This document shows, one piece after another, positions 1-11,597 of a stretch of 64,000 nt of DNA. The DNA is taken from positions 55,242,629 to 55,306,628 of the forward strand of contig NC_012878.2 in the NCBI RefSeq assembly GCF_000003195.3, written 5' to 3'. A program made the position numbers and the translations under genes. The notes beneath the pieces are model-generated. The model was not told the origin of the DNA. It saw only the letters and a list, made by a program, of their open reading frames with translations, and ran no database searches. The stretch is from Sorghum bicolor (lineage: Eukaryota; Streptophyta; Magnoliopsida; Poales; Poaceae). How positions within the stretch are numbered: position 1 is the first letter of the stretch; each line of letters opens with the position of its first letter.

Positions 1-57
1 GAAGCCAATGATTGACACAGCTTGCATGATTCAAAGGCTGGGCGACTGGCCCCCGTA

Positions 58-2291
58 TCAGTTATCAGCCCTCTCAGAGGCAGTTTTAATCTGTAAAATA
101 ACAGTTAAAAAACATAAATGAATGGAAACTAAGAATTGAGGAACTGAAACAAAATCAGGGATTTATGTCAAGATAAAATAATTAATTTTATATAAACTTA
201 GCAGTGATAAAATTTTGAATTTCCATAACATGAAACTAAAGACAGCTTGAATCTGCACTGTACTTACCAGGACATGAGGAAGTTCAGAGCTTTTCATAAC
301 CCTCAGCCTCTTAGCAGTAGAAACAAATACACTGCAGAATTAAAGAATTTAATTTAGATAGGACAGCCATTTTTTAGTTGCTATTCTAAATTTTGATAAA
401 ATGAGAAAAATAATTACATTTGTTAAGAACACACCATAATCAAGAAAAATGATTGTACCTAAAGGATATAGCTTAAGAAACATGAAATCTACTAGGTTTG
501 TGAATTCTCATAGACATAGACAGAGAGAGGAGCAGGGAAGGCTTACTTCCATGGTAGGTCCCCAACTAGTGTCCTGCCTCCTTCACTGTCTTCAAAAATT
601 AAAGTGTATTCACCAGTTCCATCCAACAACCCTGAAAATATTTTCTCTTCTGCTCCTTGCTCTCCAATTTCAGAACAGGCTAAATCCTTTTGGGCAGCTG
701 AACAACCAAATTCATAATCTTTAGAAAAAATTGTCCCATTAGGGCTATACATATGCACACAGTATTTGATTATATAAAAATGACCAAGTACTTCTTTTCT
801 ATTTTACTTGTACCTTCAAGAAAGCCACAAAACAAATCTTCGACGGCAGATGACAGCTTCTGATAGTTGTTGTATGCTGAGAGGTTTATTTTCCTTCCAA
901 TGGGGATGCCGTCCATGTTTATTTTGATAAGTGGGCTTCTCTTGCAAGTTTGTTTCGCCTTGTCACAAGCTTCATCGTTTTGTTGGTCAGGGGATTGCTT
1001 AGATGAGCTGACATTTGTGAGGTTTCTCCTGAAGGACCGTACTGGAGGCCAACCAACCACTGGAAGAACAGAGCCTCTACATTGAATTTGAGCGAGTTGA
1101 GTAAGTTTGCAGTCCTTTTTTAGGTTAATCAAATCACAGTCGTGTTAACAAACTAAAATATCTGAAATATGTATACGCATCTCATGTGATGTGACTTAAA
1201 TTTGAGAAGCTGTTAAATATCCCACAGTTTTTTTGTTTTGGCAGTAGGATGTATACTATAGCTGATTTGAATGTGAATCAGTTCACTGGCCGGAAAGGAT
1301 AGTCAGAACTAACAAGAAAAAGTTTAGGACAAAAACTAACCTGTGTCATAGAAAATAACCATACGGTTGATTGATAGGCAATTTTCTATTATAGCAGACT
1401 AGGGAATTTGCGTGACCAAGGTTACTCCTTGAAACTGGAAACTTCATAACTATTTTCTTATCTAAGCTCGCTTGCCTATCACTTATCAGATTTGATTCTG
1501 AGAGCCAGGATCAAAAGGTCAAAATGAAGTGGACTGGAACATTAGACTATGTAATCCTTTCCCAAGATCACGCATATGCGATGACAAAAAACAAACAAGC
1601 ATAGCTCCCCCAGCTGGGGGCACAAAAAGACGGGAAAGCAAGTAAAACAAGCCTGTCCTCAGTGCTCACCTCGTCAGGTGGGGGTTGCTGCTGTGCACAG
1701 CAGGCCCAGCAGCCGAGTCATGCGACGACGACGGGGGACAGCACCCTTTCTTCCTCTCACCTGCCATGTTTTCACCTCCCAATGTTAATAACTCATTCCC
1801 ACACCCTTCCCTGTCCTCCTGCCTCTGCTTACAACCTTACAAAATCACACAGAAAAATATGTCAGAAATTAGTAAACGGCCGGGATTCCAGCTCACTATG
1901 AACTTACTAATGAACGGCTGCATATTTTACCTTCTGCTTTGGCACCAACGGTTGCCAAGAACCCTCTCTTTGCCCCGGTGGTAGTAGCACCAGTGCTGGT
2001 GGCGAGCTTGGAATGCGATGGGAAGCAACCAGAACCAAGGGAGAGTACCGTGCAGCTCTCCTGCTGTTGCTCCATCTTCTCTCCTTGCCGCGCCATTCTC
2101 TCATCATCTTGGGCGCCAGGGAGGCCGAGCTTCAGCTCAAGCTTGGAATCGTCCTCGACATCAGGGCTTCTGGTGGTTGATGAGCCCCCTCCATCTTCCG
2201 CCTCTCTGATCACCTTCCATTCTCTCTCGTCTCGGATGAGGTTCAGCAGCTGCGGAGTGGAAGGAGCTCTCTCTCCGGAGCTTTCCTCCAT
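58..2291 (-). CDS. Aux/IAA auxin-response repressor (complete, 5 coding exons)
   Basis: Nuclear short-lived repressor that binds ARF transcription factors and is degraded through TIR1/AFB when auxin is present. Coding exons on the minus strand are 2291-1931, 1074-814, 697-547, 331-268 and 90-58. They join in frame to 289 residues. Domain I (EAR repressor motif LELKLGLPG) is at about residues 51-59. The domain II degron VGWPPVR is at 127-133. The PB1 domain (III/IV) covers about 170-275, with the basic start LIKINMDG and the acidic FEDSEGGRTLVGD stretch. The tail is PHVLIKTASERADN. The ATG at 2291 is preferred over the in-frame ATG at 2339: a pyrimidine tract ending in TAG at 2302 looks like a leader-intron acceptor, so the 16 upstream residues would be intronic. 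Family assignment is firm; which paralogue it is cannot be told here. Confidence 0.95.
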
Positions 2292-2334
2292 GGGACTTGA
2301 TCTAGGAGAGGCAGGAGAAGACAAAGGTTCAGTT

Positions 2335-2403
<69 letters not shown>

Positions 2404-3250
2404 GTGGATGGTGCTAGTTCAGCAAGGACTCAGAAGGTAACCAGCAATTTTCAAGGCTTCAACAGCACTGAAAACCCTACGGCACTGATAACGTTCGACG
2501 AATAGTTGGGAGGAATAGAAGTAAGGTACTACTGCTGAGAAACTAAAGTTAGTTTCACACTCAGCTTTGGACGGAGAAAGCTGTGAAACTAAACGTGGGA
2601 TACAATATATGCAAGGTCAAAGCGAACGAAAGCCGGGATGGAAAAAAAAAACAAAAACAAAAAGCCGGAAAAGACATGACTCCGGCCGGGTCGCCAAATC
2701 AGCTCACGTCAAAGGCATTTTGGGCAAGGGAAATGGAGCCGGCAACTCATCCTATTCGGCGACGAGATGACTAAACCCTCTCGAGACTCGAGAGTTGTTG
2801 TGTTGTGTTCCACAACGCAACTATATCCTTGGAGCGAGATAAGAGAGAATCGACTCTTAGTAGGCTATATAGTTGCTCAATTAGTAGAGGAAACGATCAG
2901 AACAAAGTCACTTATCGAGACTGATCTTTCAGCACAGTCATTCCGACAAGGGTAGCCTCTCTAGTTCATAGGGCCCTGAAACTCTCAAACTGAATCGTAC
3001 AGCAAGAGAATTCAGCAGAGCGAGTAGCCAAGAAACTCACCTGAGAAGAACGGCTAGCTAGCTCGCTGAAGTAAGCAAGCGTGGAGCAAGGGAGGTGCAG
3101 CTATCTGTGGCAGAAGAAGTGCCGCCTGGCCTTTCTTTTGTACCAGTCCAGCTCCAGCATGATGCCTTGCCTGCCCCGAGTGCGAGTTGGCGCCGTTCTT
3201 TTTTCCCTGGCCCTAGCTATATCTATATCCCTGTAGCGTAGGTGAAGTAG
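2292..3250 (-). promoter_or_regulatory. Aux/IAA 5' leader with probable leader intron
   Basis: Reading the minus strand, TTCTCAG followed by GTGAGTTTC at 3041/3040 is a strong splice donor. A pyrimidine-rich tract ending in TAG at 2302 is a strong acceptor ten bases before the ATG. This suggests a leader exon at about 3041-3230, a 739-bp intron, and a short second leader piece at 2301-2292. The transcription start is not visible. A TATA-like stretch lies near 3215-3230. This is inference from splice motifs only. Confidence 0.55.
2338..2402. repeat. (TA)n microsatellite
   Basis: About 32 uninterrupted AT/TA dinucleotides. The tract sits in the probable leader intron of the Aux/IAA gene, about 40 bp upstream of the proposed acceptor on the minus strand. 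It is likely to vary in length between lines. Confidence 0.97.
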
Positions 3251-4117
3251 CTAGGGTGTATCCTCCCTCAATCCTGCACTTTTCCGCCTATAATATCTGT
3301 GTTTCTCGGCAACGGCAAGCACTCGGCACTGCTGGCGCATCGCAAGTTCAGAGGCAACGGCAACAGCAACGGCGTCGTCGCGTTGCGTTGCGTGTGGGCG
3401 GCGTGCGCGCGTGGGATGGATGATTGGGGAGGGGGGGCCGGGCAGGGGAGGAGCCCGGAGGAAACGACGCGAGTGCGGTGAGGTGATGCGATGTGATGGG
3501 ATGGATGCGGGTTTGGTGATGTGATGCGATGGTTCTTGTTGCCTGCCGTGCCTGGATTCAGCAGAGCTAAAGCCCAGTGGCCGGGACCACTGTCGGCGTT
3601 GTTGTTGCCTTGTGCAATTTGTACCTGACCCATGCTGTTGAAGAATATGTTCGTGTTGGGCTACATACCGCATCCTTCAATTATCAGGAAAGGTCCATGC
3701 GCGCAGCTACCTCAGGCCCTTTTACTTTTTCAACGCAAAATGTTCTTCTTTTTTTTTGTTGGGCAAAAATGACTCATCGTTGGACGAAAGAAACCTTTTG
3801 CTACTCCGTCCATTTCAAATTATATATTGTTGTATTACATTTCTAGTCAGGTTGTCTCTAAAATGCAATTATACTTGTGATGTCTGATGAGCAAGGTCCT
3901 TGCTTGCTGCTCCATGCATGGGCTCCCAAAGCATCCTTCTCTGACCATGCTGCAGACCTGGTGTGTGCATATAAGGTAGCGCCGGTCTACATGTAGCCGC
4001 AACTGGAGGACGCACTTTCCGTGCGGCCGTGCCCATGCACACGACCAAACTAAAAAAAGGTACCAGAAAGAGCAACCACCTCTCACCTCGAATTGGTACT
4101 TGCCGAAACGAAACGAT
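3251..4117. other. Intergenic stretch, no gene recognised
   Basis: GC-rich and simple-sequence-like around 3300-3560 (runs of GCAAC and GATGTGATG), then ordinary mixed sequence. Open frames occur on both strands at 3251-3673, but they have low-complexity Ser/Arg/Pro/His translations and no family signature. This is probably the promoter side of the Aux/IAA gene. Confidence 0.6.
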
Positions 4118-4322
4118 GGCCTGGTTTAGTTTTCATTTTTTTTAAAGATTCTTCGTCACATTAAATATAGATGAAAAACAAAATCTAATTACACTGTTTG
4201 CCTGTAATTTATAAGACGAATATTTTGAGTCTAGTTAATTCGTAATTGGATAATAATTGTCAAATACAAATAAAAGTGCTAAGGTAGCAAAGCTAAAAAC
4301 ATTCGTGAACTAAAACAAGATC
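4118..4322. mobile_element. Tourist-like MITE cut by the duplication breakpoint (copy 1, full length)
   Basis: It begins GGCCTGGTTTAGTTTTC and ends GTGAACTAAAACAAGATC, an imperfect inverted terminal repeat. The interior (TCGTCACATTAAATATAGATG, TAATTACACTGTTTG) matches the other GGCCTTGTTTAG elements in this window. The left breakpoint of the 10.45-kb duplication is 16-19 bp inside this element. Confidence 0.75.
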
Positions 4323-4384
4323 GAAACCAAGCCTGCTGAAAACTGGAGTAAAAAAACGTGCATGGAACTCAGGCAACGCTCGCA

Positions 4385-5225
4385 GGGAGCCCAGAGCCAC
4401 ACACGAATTAGGCACGGTATGAATGCGATACGACGGGCACGCGCAGCTAGCTAGCTCCGCAAGGAAGAGTGAGTTGTGGGGGTGGACCTCTCGATCGGCC
4501 GGCCGGCAGGCAGCTATTCTGCGCCGCCGCGTGGAACAGGAGAGTGGACTTATCGGTGTTAGCCGCACACACAAGTGGCTGGCTGGCTGTGCGTGGTCAC
4601 CACACCGGCGGCCGGAGGCGCGGGCATATGCCTGCAGTGCCGGCGCACGCGCAGCACCAGTGTAGATGGACACGGTACGGCCCGGCGCTGCGTCTACGGC
4701 GCCCGAGTGGGTGGTCCAGCGCTACACTACCGCTACACCTCTCGGTCTCGGCTCTCGCGAAGCTGGAGTACAAGCTCGTGCCATGTGCCGTGCGCAGGCG
4801 CGCGTGGCCGGAGACGTACGTCGGCGCGCGCGCGACGCCGGCCGCCGGCCGGGCGAGAAGCTGGCATGCAGCTGTGCGGCACGTGGTCGGTTACGTGCGG
4901 TGCGGCGCGATCCTGCTGCTGCGGCCGGCACCGGCCCGGAGCGCGCGGGGCGGCGGTGTAGAGAGAGCCCGTGCCGTGCGCATCTCGTGGAGTCGTGGGG
5001 GATGGATGGGTGGGAGTGGGAGGAAAGCTGCTGCGGGAAATGCCCCGGGTGCGATCTGCGGATCTGGCCTCGATTTTGGGCTTGCAGACGGCGCCGGCCG
5101 CCGCGCGCGGCTGTGGGCAAACTGCGCCTTTTTGCTGCCTGGGACGGAGCGGCCGGCACACCGCCGGCTTTGCTGCTCACGTCACTGGGTGGTGCTGCTG
5201 CCGTGAGCCCGTGACTGGTTAGCGT
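4385..5225. other. GC-rich island without a recognisable gene (unit 1)
   Basis: Strikingly GC-rich block full of CGCGCG, GGCCGG and GCCGCC between AT-rich flanks. Open frames of 80-245 codons occur in nearly all frames on both strands, as expected from GC bias alone. None gives a recognisable domain, and the translations are Arg/Ala/Pro-rich. It could be an old captured gene fragment or a relic promoter/CpG-rich region. It ends where a short retroposed tail is inserted. Confidence 0.5.
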
Positions 5226-5244
5226 AGCGCCGTAGCAATTTCTG

Positions 5245-5331
5245 GGAGTAAACTTTTTTTTTTAATGAAACTGGAGGGGCCGGAGCCCCTACATGTGAAT
5301 TTATTCACACGGGTGCCAACGGAGTAAACTT
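5245..5331 (-). mobile_element. 65-bp retroposed LINE/SINE tail with 11-bp target duplication (unit 1)
   Basis: GGAGTAAACTT occurs at 5245-5255 and again at 5321-5331. Between them is a 65-bp segment that starts with a T run. Read on the minus strand it contains the palindrome GGGGCTCCGGCCCC and ends in TTTCATT plus poly(A). This is the layout of a severely 5'-truncated retroposon. Confidence 0.6.
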
Positions 5332-5381
5332 TCCTGTGTCGCGAGTGGGTCCCTATTTCTCCGTGGCACCGTTACTCTAGC

Positions 5382-5521
5382 ACATGAACTCTATGTATTC
5401 ACATGTCAATACACATACTTTGGTTAGGAATGCAGACGACTAACGGGGGGAACATGAACTCTATGTATTCACATGTCAATACACATACTTTGGTTAGGAA
5501 TGCAGACGACTAACGGGGGGA
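5382..5521 (+). repeat. 70-bp direct tandem repeat, two copies (unit 1)
   Basis: The segment beginning ACATGAACTCTATGTATTC and ending TAACGGGGGGA occurs twice in a row with a period of 70 bp and no mismatch seen. It lies just upstream of the LINE relic. Confidence 0.95.
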
Positions 5522-6660
5522 AGTGCAAGATCGCTTGGCTGCAGGCCTACAGACTTGGACGGTCTTGGTGTCCTCGACTTGAAATTGTTTGGTTTCACGC
5601 TGCGTTTGAGATGGGAGTGGCTTGCTCGTACTAATGTGGAGTATTGCTGGGCTAAGCTGTCATCTAAAAAAGAAAAAGCCGTCGACGCAATGGCCGCGGT
5701 GAGTATGAAGGTCAACGTGGGAGATGGCGGCTCCGCTTCTGGACCGACAATTGATCTCTAATTGGGTTGCTGTGCCGGTTTGCTCTGAACCTGTTTGCTG
5801 CAGTATCTAGAATGGGCAGAAGGACTCTCAAGGATGCAGTTCATCAGAACCGCTGGGCAAGAGACATAGTCGAAGCACTGACAACCTAGGTTCTTTGCCA
5901 ATTTCTGCAGGTATGGAACATCGCTCGGGACACCAAGTGGACCGCCGATGGGAGCTACTCAACCTCCTCAGCATACAGAGCTTTCTACATGGGATCGGCC
6001 TCTCTGCCTGGGGCTAAGGAGCTTTGGCGGACGAAAGCGCCACCAAAGGTCAAGTTCTTCTTCTGGCTAGCTCTTCACCATCGGCATTAGAGCGCAGAGC
6101 GGCGGTGGAGGCATAGACTGCAAGATGATAGTTCTTGTGTCCTCTGTGCACAAGAACCGAAGCTTGATGACCACCTGTTCGCTGGATGTGTCATCACAAG
6201 GCAGCTTTGGCATATGCTGCTGAAACCACTCGAACTGTCTCGACTGCTGCCGCTATCAATAGATTGCCTGATCAATTAGTGGCTAAGCTAGTGGTGCTAT
6301 GTTGTTGTAGACAGTCGGTCGTGGTTTGACACTCTAGTTTTGCTCACCACGTGGATCATTTGGAAGGAACAAAACAACTGAACCTTTGATCGGAAGTCGG
6401 CTGAGGTACAAGAACTCTATCTCAGAATGACGACTGAAGCAGCCAATTGGGTCCAGGCCAGGTTCAGGACTTTAGCGCTTGCTTTTACCTTTGTGGTCAT
6501 AAAATTCTGTGGTATTGTAATACATCGGAAGTCTGTATCCAGTAGATAGGTGTGTGCTCTTAGCCATACTTGATTGCTTCTCACTATTGAGCTTGGCCAA
6601 GCTTGTGTTTGTTGTTTAACTGCCTCTTAATGAAAAATGGGTGAATGGCTCGATCGTGAA
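5522..6660 (+). pseudogene. LINE (non-LTR retrotransposon) 3' relic, zf-RVT region (unit 1)
   Basis: Broken frames translate to the C-terminal part of a plant LINE ORF2. Recognisable pieces are RTLKDAVHQNRWARDI, then a zinc-binding reverse-transcriptase domain (YRAFYMGSA, APPKVKFFFWLALHHR, CVLCAQEPKLDDHLFAGC) and the tail piece TTWIIWKEQNN. Several in-frame stops and frameshifts make it non-functional. The catalytic reverse transcriptase core is absent, so only the 3' third or so is left. Confidence 0.85.
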
Positions 6661-9600
6661 AAAATACACATACTCTGTATATGAATGAATGATTTTGTAA
6701 ACTCTGTCAGCCATTCAACTTATGACAAACTCTTGTATAAATACTACTACAAAATACACATTATCGACAACATTTGTTTTCATCAAACACCAAAACCCCA
6801 AATTAGGGTCTAGATGTGTGCTGATGGTATCATACATAGGTGTTGCACTCGGAGCAGAGACATGTGCAATTGGATGAGATTATAGTATAAATTTCAGTTT
6901 TTAACTGATCTTTTCTCTAAAACTATGGATTTATTTAAAGAGCTTGTGTAATGAACAAATAGTTATTTCTCTCTGTTTCAGTAACCAGTTGTTTCAGAGG
7001 GGACAAACAACCAAAAACACACAAAAGGAAGAACCAGTTGTTTTGTTGGTTTCAAATAACCGGTTATTTTAAAGACAAGAAACAACCAAATTTGAGGCTT
7101 TTAGGCACAACAGTTATTTCACAGACAACAAACAACCAAACTTCAAGCTTCAAGCATAATGGTCAACCCAAATAATTCTATAGACATATATATTTAGTTG
7201 TTTTGACTGTTATCATAGAAAAAGAATTTCAGGATTCAAACATAATCTTACCTGGATATATATAAAGATGTTCTTGAGTCACAAAGCTGCACAAGTATTC
7301 ACACAAAAATAAAATTGCTAGCTAGATATTTAGGGCACACCTCAAGCAGAGAAGGAATATGGAAAACAGTAGAAAAACTTAAATCATGACATACACACAA
7401 ACAGAAACATAGTTAATATAGAAATACCAACTTTTTATTACATAAGCCAACTAGATCACGATATATAACTTGACCAACAATTTTTAAAAAAACACACAAA
7501 AGATTTAAACTCCTAGGCATAAGACATGGATAATCTTCTCCCAAAACAAACACAAAAGCCATATCTTAGAAAGAAACAAAGATCCTTCAATAAAAAAGTC
7601 TTCATCATCCATAAGCAACAGCCCCAGACAAAAATTAGTCAAAATGACATTCTCTCAGAGGCCAAGTCTGAGAGCAATAAGCAGACTGGTAGAAGTCATC
7701 ATTCTTAGCTCGCTACTCCATCTCAAGAACACGGCAGAATAAAACATTTTTGCCATCCACTTTGAAAGAGTGTCCGCTCATAAAATTAGCATCTTCAACA
7801 TTCTTGGCTAACATATAAACAACTTGATTGACCGGATCCAAAGCATACTTGTACTTGGGAACAAAGGAAGGGTCGTGACCGTGACAATAACTAACAAGCC
7901 TAGCAACTAGCTGCACCTTGTCTCTGTTTTGACAGCAATAACACTTGACTGCTGTCCAGGGACTAAGTCTAGATTCTCAAAAACAAACAAGGAGAGAACT
8001 TCATTTTGAAGAGTAACACCATCACAATTTTTCTTTGCAAAAAACATAAAATGAAAGGAATTAAGAAATGAATAAATACTTAAAGAGAATGCTAGGAAGA
8101 ACAAACTAGATGGAATTCGGATAGGACAAATTTCACCATTATAAAAGATCTAAAAATTATCATTTCATTCTTTTTATAAAATAATAAGTAGACAAAGAAA
8201 GGCAGCCCTACATAGGCTATACTGCTACTGACTGCAAAGTGAACAAACTAACTCTAAAGTACACTGTGTTCTAGAGATTGAACTAACCTAAAGTACAACT
8301 GAAAATAATTCTACTACAGTAGAGCTGAACTTCAAATGAAACAATTAACCAGGAAATATCAGTAGAACAAACGCATCCAGCAGCCCCCAGGGTGTGCAGC
8401 AAACAAAAAAAATAGGAATTCTAAAAAAACAACAACAAAGCAGGAAGAAAAATTTACCTTAACTGTAATATCAACACCAAGATATGCACTGACTGAATCC
8501 ATCCTCAAAGAGCTCCAGCTTCTTACTGGAAATCTAAAAGAAGTTAGTAAAACAAATCCAAATGATAACAAATATATATAGAGAGAGAAACTAAGACAGA
8601 CACACAAACACACAAAGCACAAACATGCTCACTAGTACAAGGCCTAATTTTCATACATACAAAACAACTAATGCTAAAAGCTGATACAAAAACTGAAAAC
8701 AAATAACTCAATACTAATGACAAAAATGATTCCAAAAAAGTTATTGAAACAATTGCAAATGCTCATAAACAGATAAACAGAGAGAGAGAGAGAGAGTTAA
8801 CTAAGACAACAGAATGAACTGAAACTAACACAAACATACAAAAGCACAAACATGATCACTAGTACAAGACCTGATTTTCATAGATATAAGATAATTAAAA
8901 AATGTCAAAAATCTTGGATGGATGCGAAACCGCAAATAGTAGACTTGGTAGTCTTTGGATGAGAGCTAAAGTTGGTTCTTTTAGCATGAGAAAATTGAAC
9001 CATATTTATGTGAAAGCCTTGAAGATAATCATGTAACATCTCATTTATGTAATATTAATATTTTAATTCTAAAATATATCATTGAACATCACATGTATAC
9101 TATAAGAACATCATAAAAATACATCAAACAACATCACATGTATATCAAGTGAGCATCACAAATTACATCATGTATTGACACATGTATATCACGTGAATAT
9201 TACAAAATACATCATGGAACATCAGAAGTATACTATATGAATATCACAAAATATATTATAGAATATTACATTTATACTACATCAAGCATAAAAAAAATAA
9301 TAGAACATCATATATATATATACTATGTTAACATCACAACTCATATTATACAACACAAACATCGTAGAATATATCCTAGAGTATCACATGTATACTACGT
9401 AAACATCTCATGTATCTCATATAATATAGAAAATAAAAAAGTAAAATTTATAAAGTAATTAATTAGAGCAAAATAGGAAACAAGAAAATGCACATAAAAC
9501 TAAATAACAAATGATAAATATAAATGAATATATTAAATAAGAAAGGAAAAAATAAAATAAAATAAAATAAAATCACGTGAATACTATGGAATATGACATG

Positions 9601-9779
9601 TATCTCATATAACATATGAAATAAAAAACTTGAAAAATGGAATAGTTCATATAGAAAATTAAAGAAAGAAACAAAAGTAAGAAAACCACACACACGTGTG
9701 AAAATTTAAAAATATTTTTTTAGTAAGCTAAAAAGAAAACAATAAAAAAATATAGAAATATAAAACATAAAAGAAAATG
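6661..9779. other. AT-rich gene-free stretch (unit 1)
   Basis: About 3.1 kb of A/T-rich DNA. It includes AACAACCA/AACCAGTTGTTT repeats near 6980-7145, a (GA)n tract near 8780-8797, the minisatellite listed separately, and an (AAAAT)n run near 9550-9575. A 67-codon minus-strand frame at 7713-7916 and a 65-codon one at 7907-8104 have no recognisable domain. I see no convincing gene. Confidence 0.6.
9055..9425 (+). repeat. Degenerate AT-rich minisatellite (unit 1)
   Basis: About eight diverged copies of a 40-50-bp unit built on AACATCACATGTATACTA followed by a CACAAAATACATCATGG-like spacer. The copies differ by many substitutions, so the array is old. Confidence 0.75.
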
Positions 9780-9982
9780 GAAAGGGAAAATAAAACAGTC
9801 GCTTGTGGGCCTATCAATTGCAGCTCACAGGCGAAACCCAACCCACGCTCCCGCCGCCGTCAAAGCGCAGGGTACGTAGTCCTTCCGGAGCCCCTACGCA
9901 ACCCACCCCTACAAATACTAGGGCAAATCCTCGCTGTATTACGCCATCCATCCACCAACAGAAGGCCGCCGCCAACACCGCC
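9780..9982 (+). promoter_or_regulatory. RPL8 promoter and leader (unit 1)
   Basis: Directly upstream of the RPL8 ATG. It contains GTGGGCCTA near 9806, resembling the site II (TGGGCY) element common in plant ribosomal protein promoters, and AACCCA motifs. A C-rich leader ends in CGCCATGG, a good start context. The start site cannot be fixed from sequence. Confidence 0.45.
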
Positions 9983-10879
9983 ATGGGTCGTGTTATTCGA
10001 GCGCAGCGCAAGGGTGCGGCGGGGTCGGTGTTCAAGTCCCACACCCACCACCGCAAGGGCCCCGCCCGCTTCCGCGCGCTCGACGTCGGCGAGCGCAGCG
10101 GGTACCTCAAGGGCGTGGTCACCGACATCGTGCACGACCCCGGGCGCGGCGCCCCGCTCGCACGCGTCACCTTCCGCCACCCGTTCCGCTACAGGCAGCA
10201 GAAGGAGCTGTTCCTCGCCGCCGAGGGCATGTACACCGGCCAGCTCATCTACTGCGGCCGCCGCGCCAACCTCTCCATCGGCAACGTCCTCCCCGTCGGC
10301 ACCCTGCCCGAGGGAACCGTCATCTGCAACGTCGAGAGCCGCGTCGGCGACCGCGGCGCCCTCGCGCGTTGCTCCGGCGACTACGCCATCGTCATCAGCC
10401 ACAACACGGACAACGGGACGACCAGGTATTCAGAGTTTCAGATTCATATGGGTGAATAGTAGTAGATCATTATCCTAGCTCTGTCGCCGTTCATGCATGC
10501 TCTCGAACAATTAACTTATATGTCATGGATGCCATGCAGGGTGAAGCTCCCGTCTGGCGCCAAGAAGTTGCTGCAGAGCAACTGCCGAGCGATGGTCGGG
10601 CAGGTCGCCGGCGGCGGCAGGACGGAGAAGCCGTTGCTCAAGGCCGGCAACGCCTACCACAAGTTCCGCGTGAAGAGGAACTGCTGGCCCAGGGTGCGCG
10701 GCGTGGCCATGAACCCCGTGGACCATCCGCACGGAGGAGGCAACCACCAGCACATAGGCCACGCATCCACCGTCCGTCGGGACGCTCCTCCTGGAGCAAA
10801 GTCGGGCCACATCGCGGCACGGAGGACTGGAAGACGCAGAGGGCAAGCTGCTGTGGCAGCCGGCAAATCAATGTTATGA
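9983..10879 (+). CDS. RPL8: 60S ribosomal protein L8 (uL2), unit 1
   Basis: Cytosolic large-subunit protein uL2, located next to the peptidyl-transferase centre. Two exons, 9983-10425 and 10540-10879, separated by a 114-bp GT-AG intron, give 260 residues, the usual plant length. Seen directly: the N-terminus [12 protein letters not shown], the RNA-binding stretch [14 protein letters not shown], and the signature [17 protein letters not shown] at about 206-221. The ATG in CGCCATGG context is used; the upstream in-frame extension has no ATG. The C-terminus ([16 protein letters not shown]) and several internal positions differ from typical plant RPL8, suggesting a divergent paralogue. Both units should encode the same protein, because every difference I saw lies outside the coding exons. 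Confidence 0.95.
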
Positions 10880-11597
10880 GATCTTTAATCTGTGGCAGTC
10901 TGCCAGATATCTATCAGCTATGTTCGTTAGTCAGTTATTTCGAGATAGAGTTACGTAGGGTAGGCTAGGGTTTTGTTGGATCGATCGGATTGTCTGGGTC
11001 CCGTTGTCGGGTTTGTTGGGTCAGACTCTTCGAGTGTAGGTAGACCCATAGTAAAAGAAAATTAAGAAGACTCACGTTTGAGATTATATTCTTATATAGA
11101 TAATAAGTTTTGCTATGCATTATCTCTACATGTTTTTTTTTTTTGGAAAGCTCTGAAACCAATTATCACTTCATTGATCGGACACCGTATAACCTATTAT
11201 ACTTCCATCGACGACCGGACACCGCCAATCATTGCTAATCCTCCTGTGTAAAATATACAAGAAACCATCGGCTTGGTTCGTTCCAATGATCCTTAACACT
11301 ATTGACAATGATGACCTTGTTCACTGATTTATTATGAGAGAAAAATAATATTAATTACTGATAAATTCGACAGATAAGCTAAAATAAACATGATTATGTC
11401 ATTGATACGGTACCTGCTTTATATAGTTGGGTCACTTGGGGGCTTTGTATAGTTAGGTCACTTGATCCCAAAGCAACCTAGGATCTTGATAGTTGGGCCA
11501 CTTGGGGGCTTTGTAGTCAGGTCACTTGGATCCCAAAGCATCCAGCATCCTAGGATCTTGATAATGAAGCCAGATCGCTAATGCACATCTGGCATTA
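10880..11597. other. RPL8 3' flank with short direct repeats (unit 1)
   Basis: No gene recognised. At 11417-11565 two imperfect copies, each about 75 bp, carry ATAGTTGGGTCACTTGGGGG, a middle GGTCACTTG-ATCCCAAAGCA motif and an end CCTAGGATCTTGATA. A CTAGGGTTTT telo-box-like motif is at about 10967. A T run followed by GGAAAGCTCTGAAACC near 11131 looks like the end of an old retroposon. Confidence 0.6.

Noticed and set aside
2292..2339. Upstream in-frame ATG for the Aux/IAA gene (MQTEPLSSP...)
   Set aside because: The codons fall in a pyrimidine tract that ends in a good splice acceptor (TAG at 2302) ten bases before the ATG at 2291, and no family member is known to me to start this way.
1939..2505. 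188-codon plus-strand frame with a long Tyr-Ile run
   Set aside because: It is the antisense of the Aux/IAA first exon plus the (TA)n microsatellite.
4469..5206. Long overlapping frames in the GC-rich island (also 14920-15657)
   Set aside because: Present in nearly all frames, Arg/Ala/Pro-rich and without domains; explained by high GC reducing stop codons.
7713..8104. Minus-strand frames of 65-67 codons in the AT-rich stretch (also 18165-18556)
   Set aside because: No recognised domain, no promoter or splice support. The first has some protein-like composition, but that is not enough to call a gene.
9777..10478. 233-codon frame overlapping RPL8 exon 1
   Set aside because: Out-of-frame shadow rich in Ser/Pro/Ala; the RPL8 frame is clearly the coding one.
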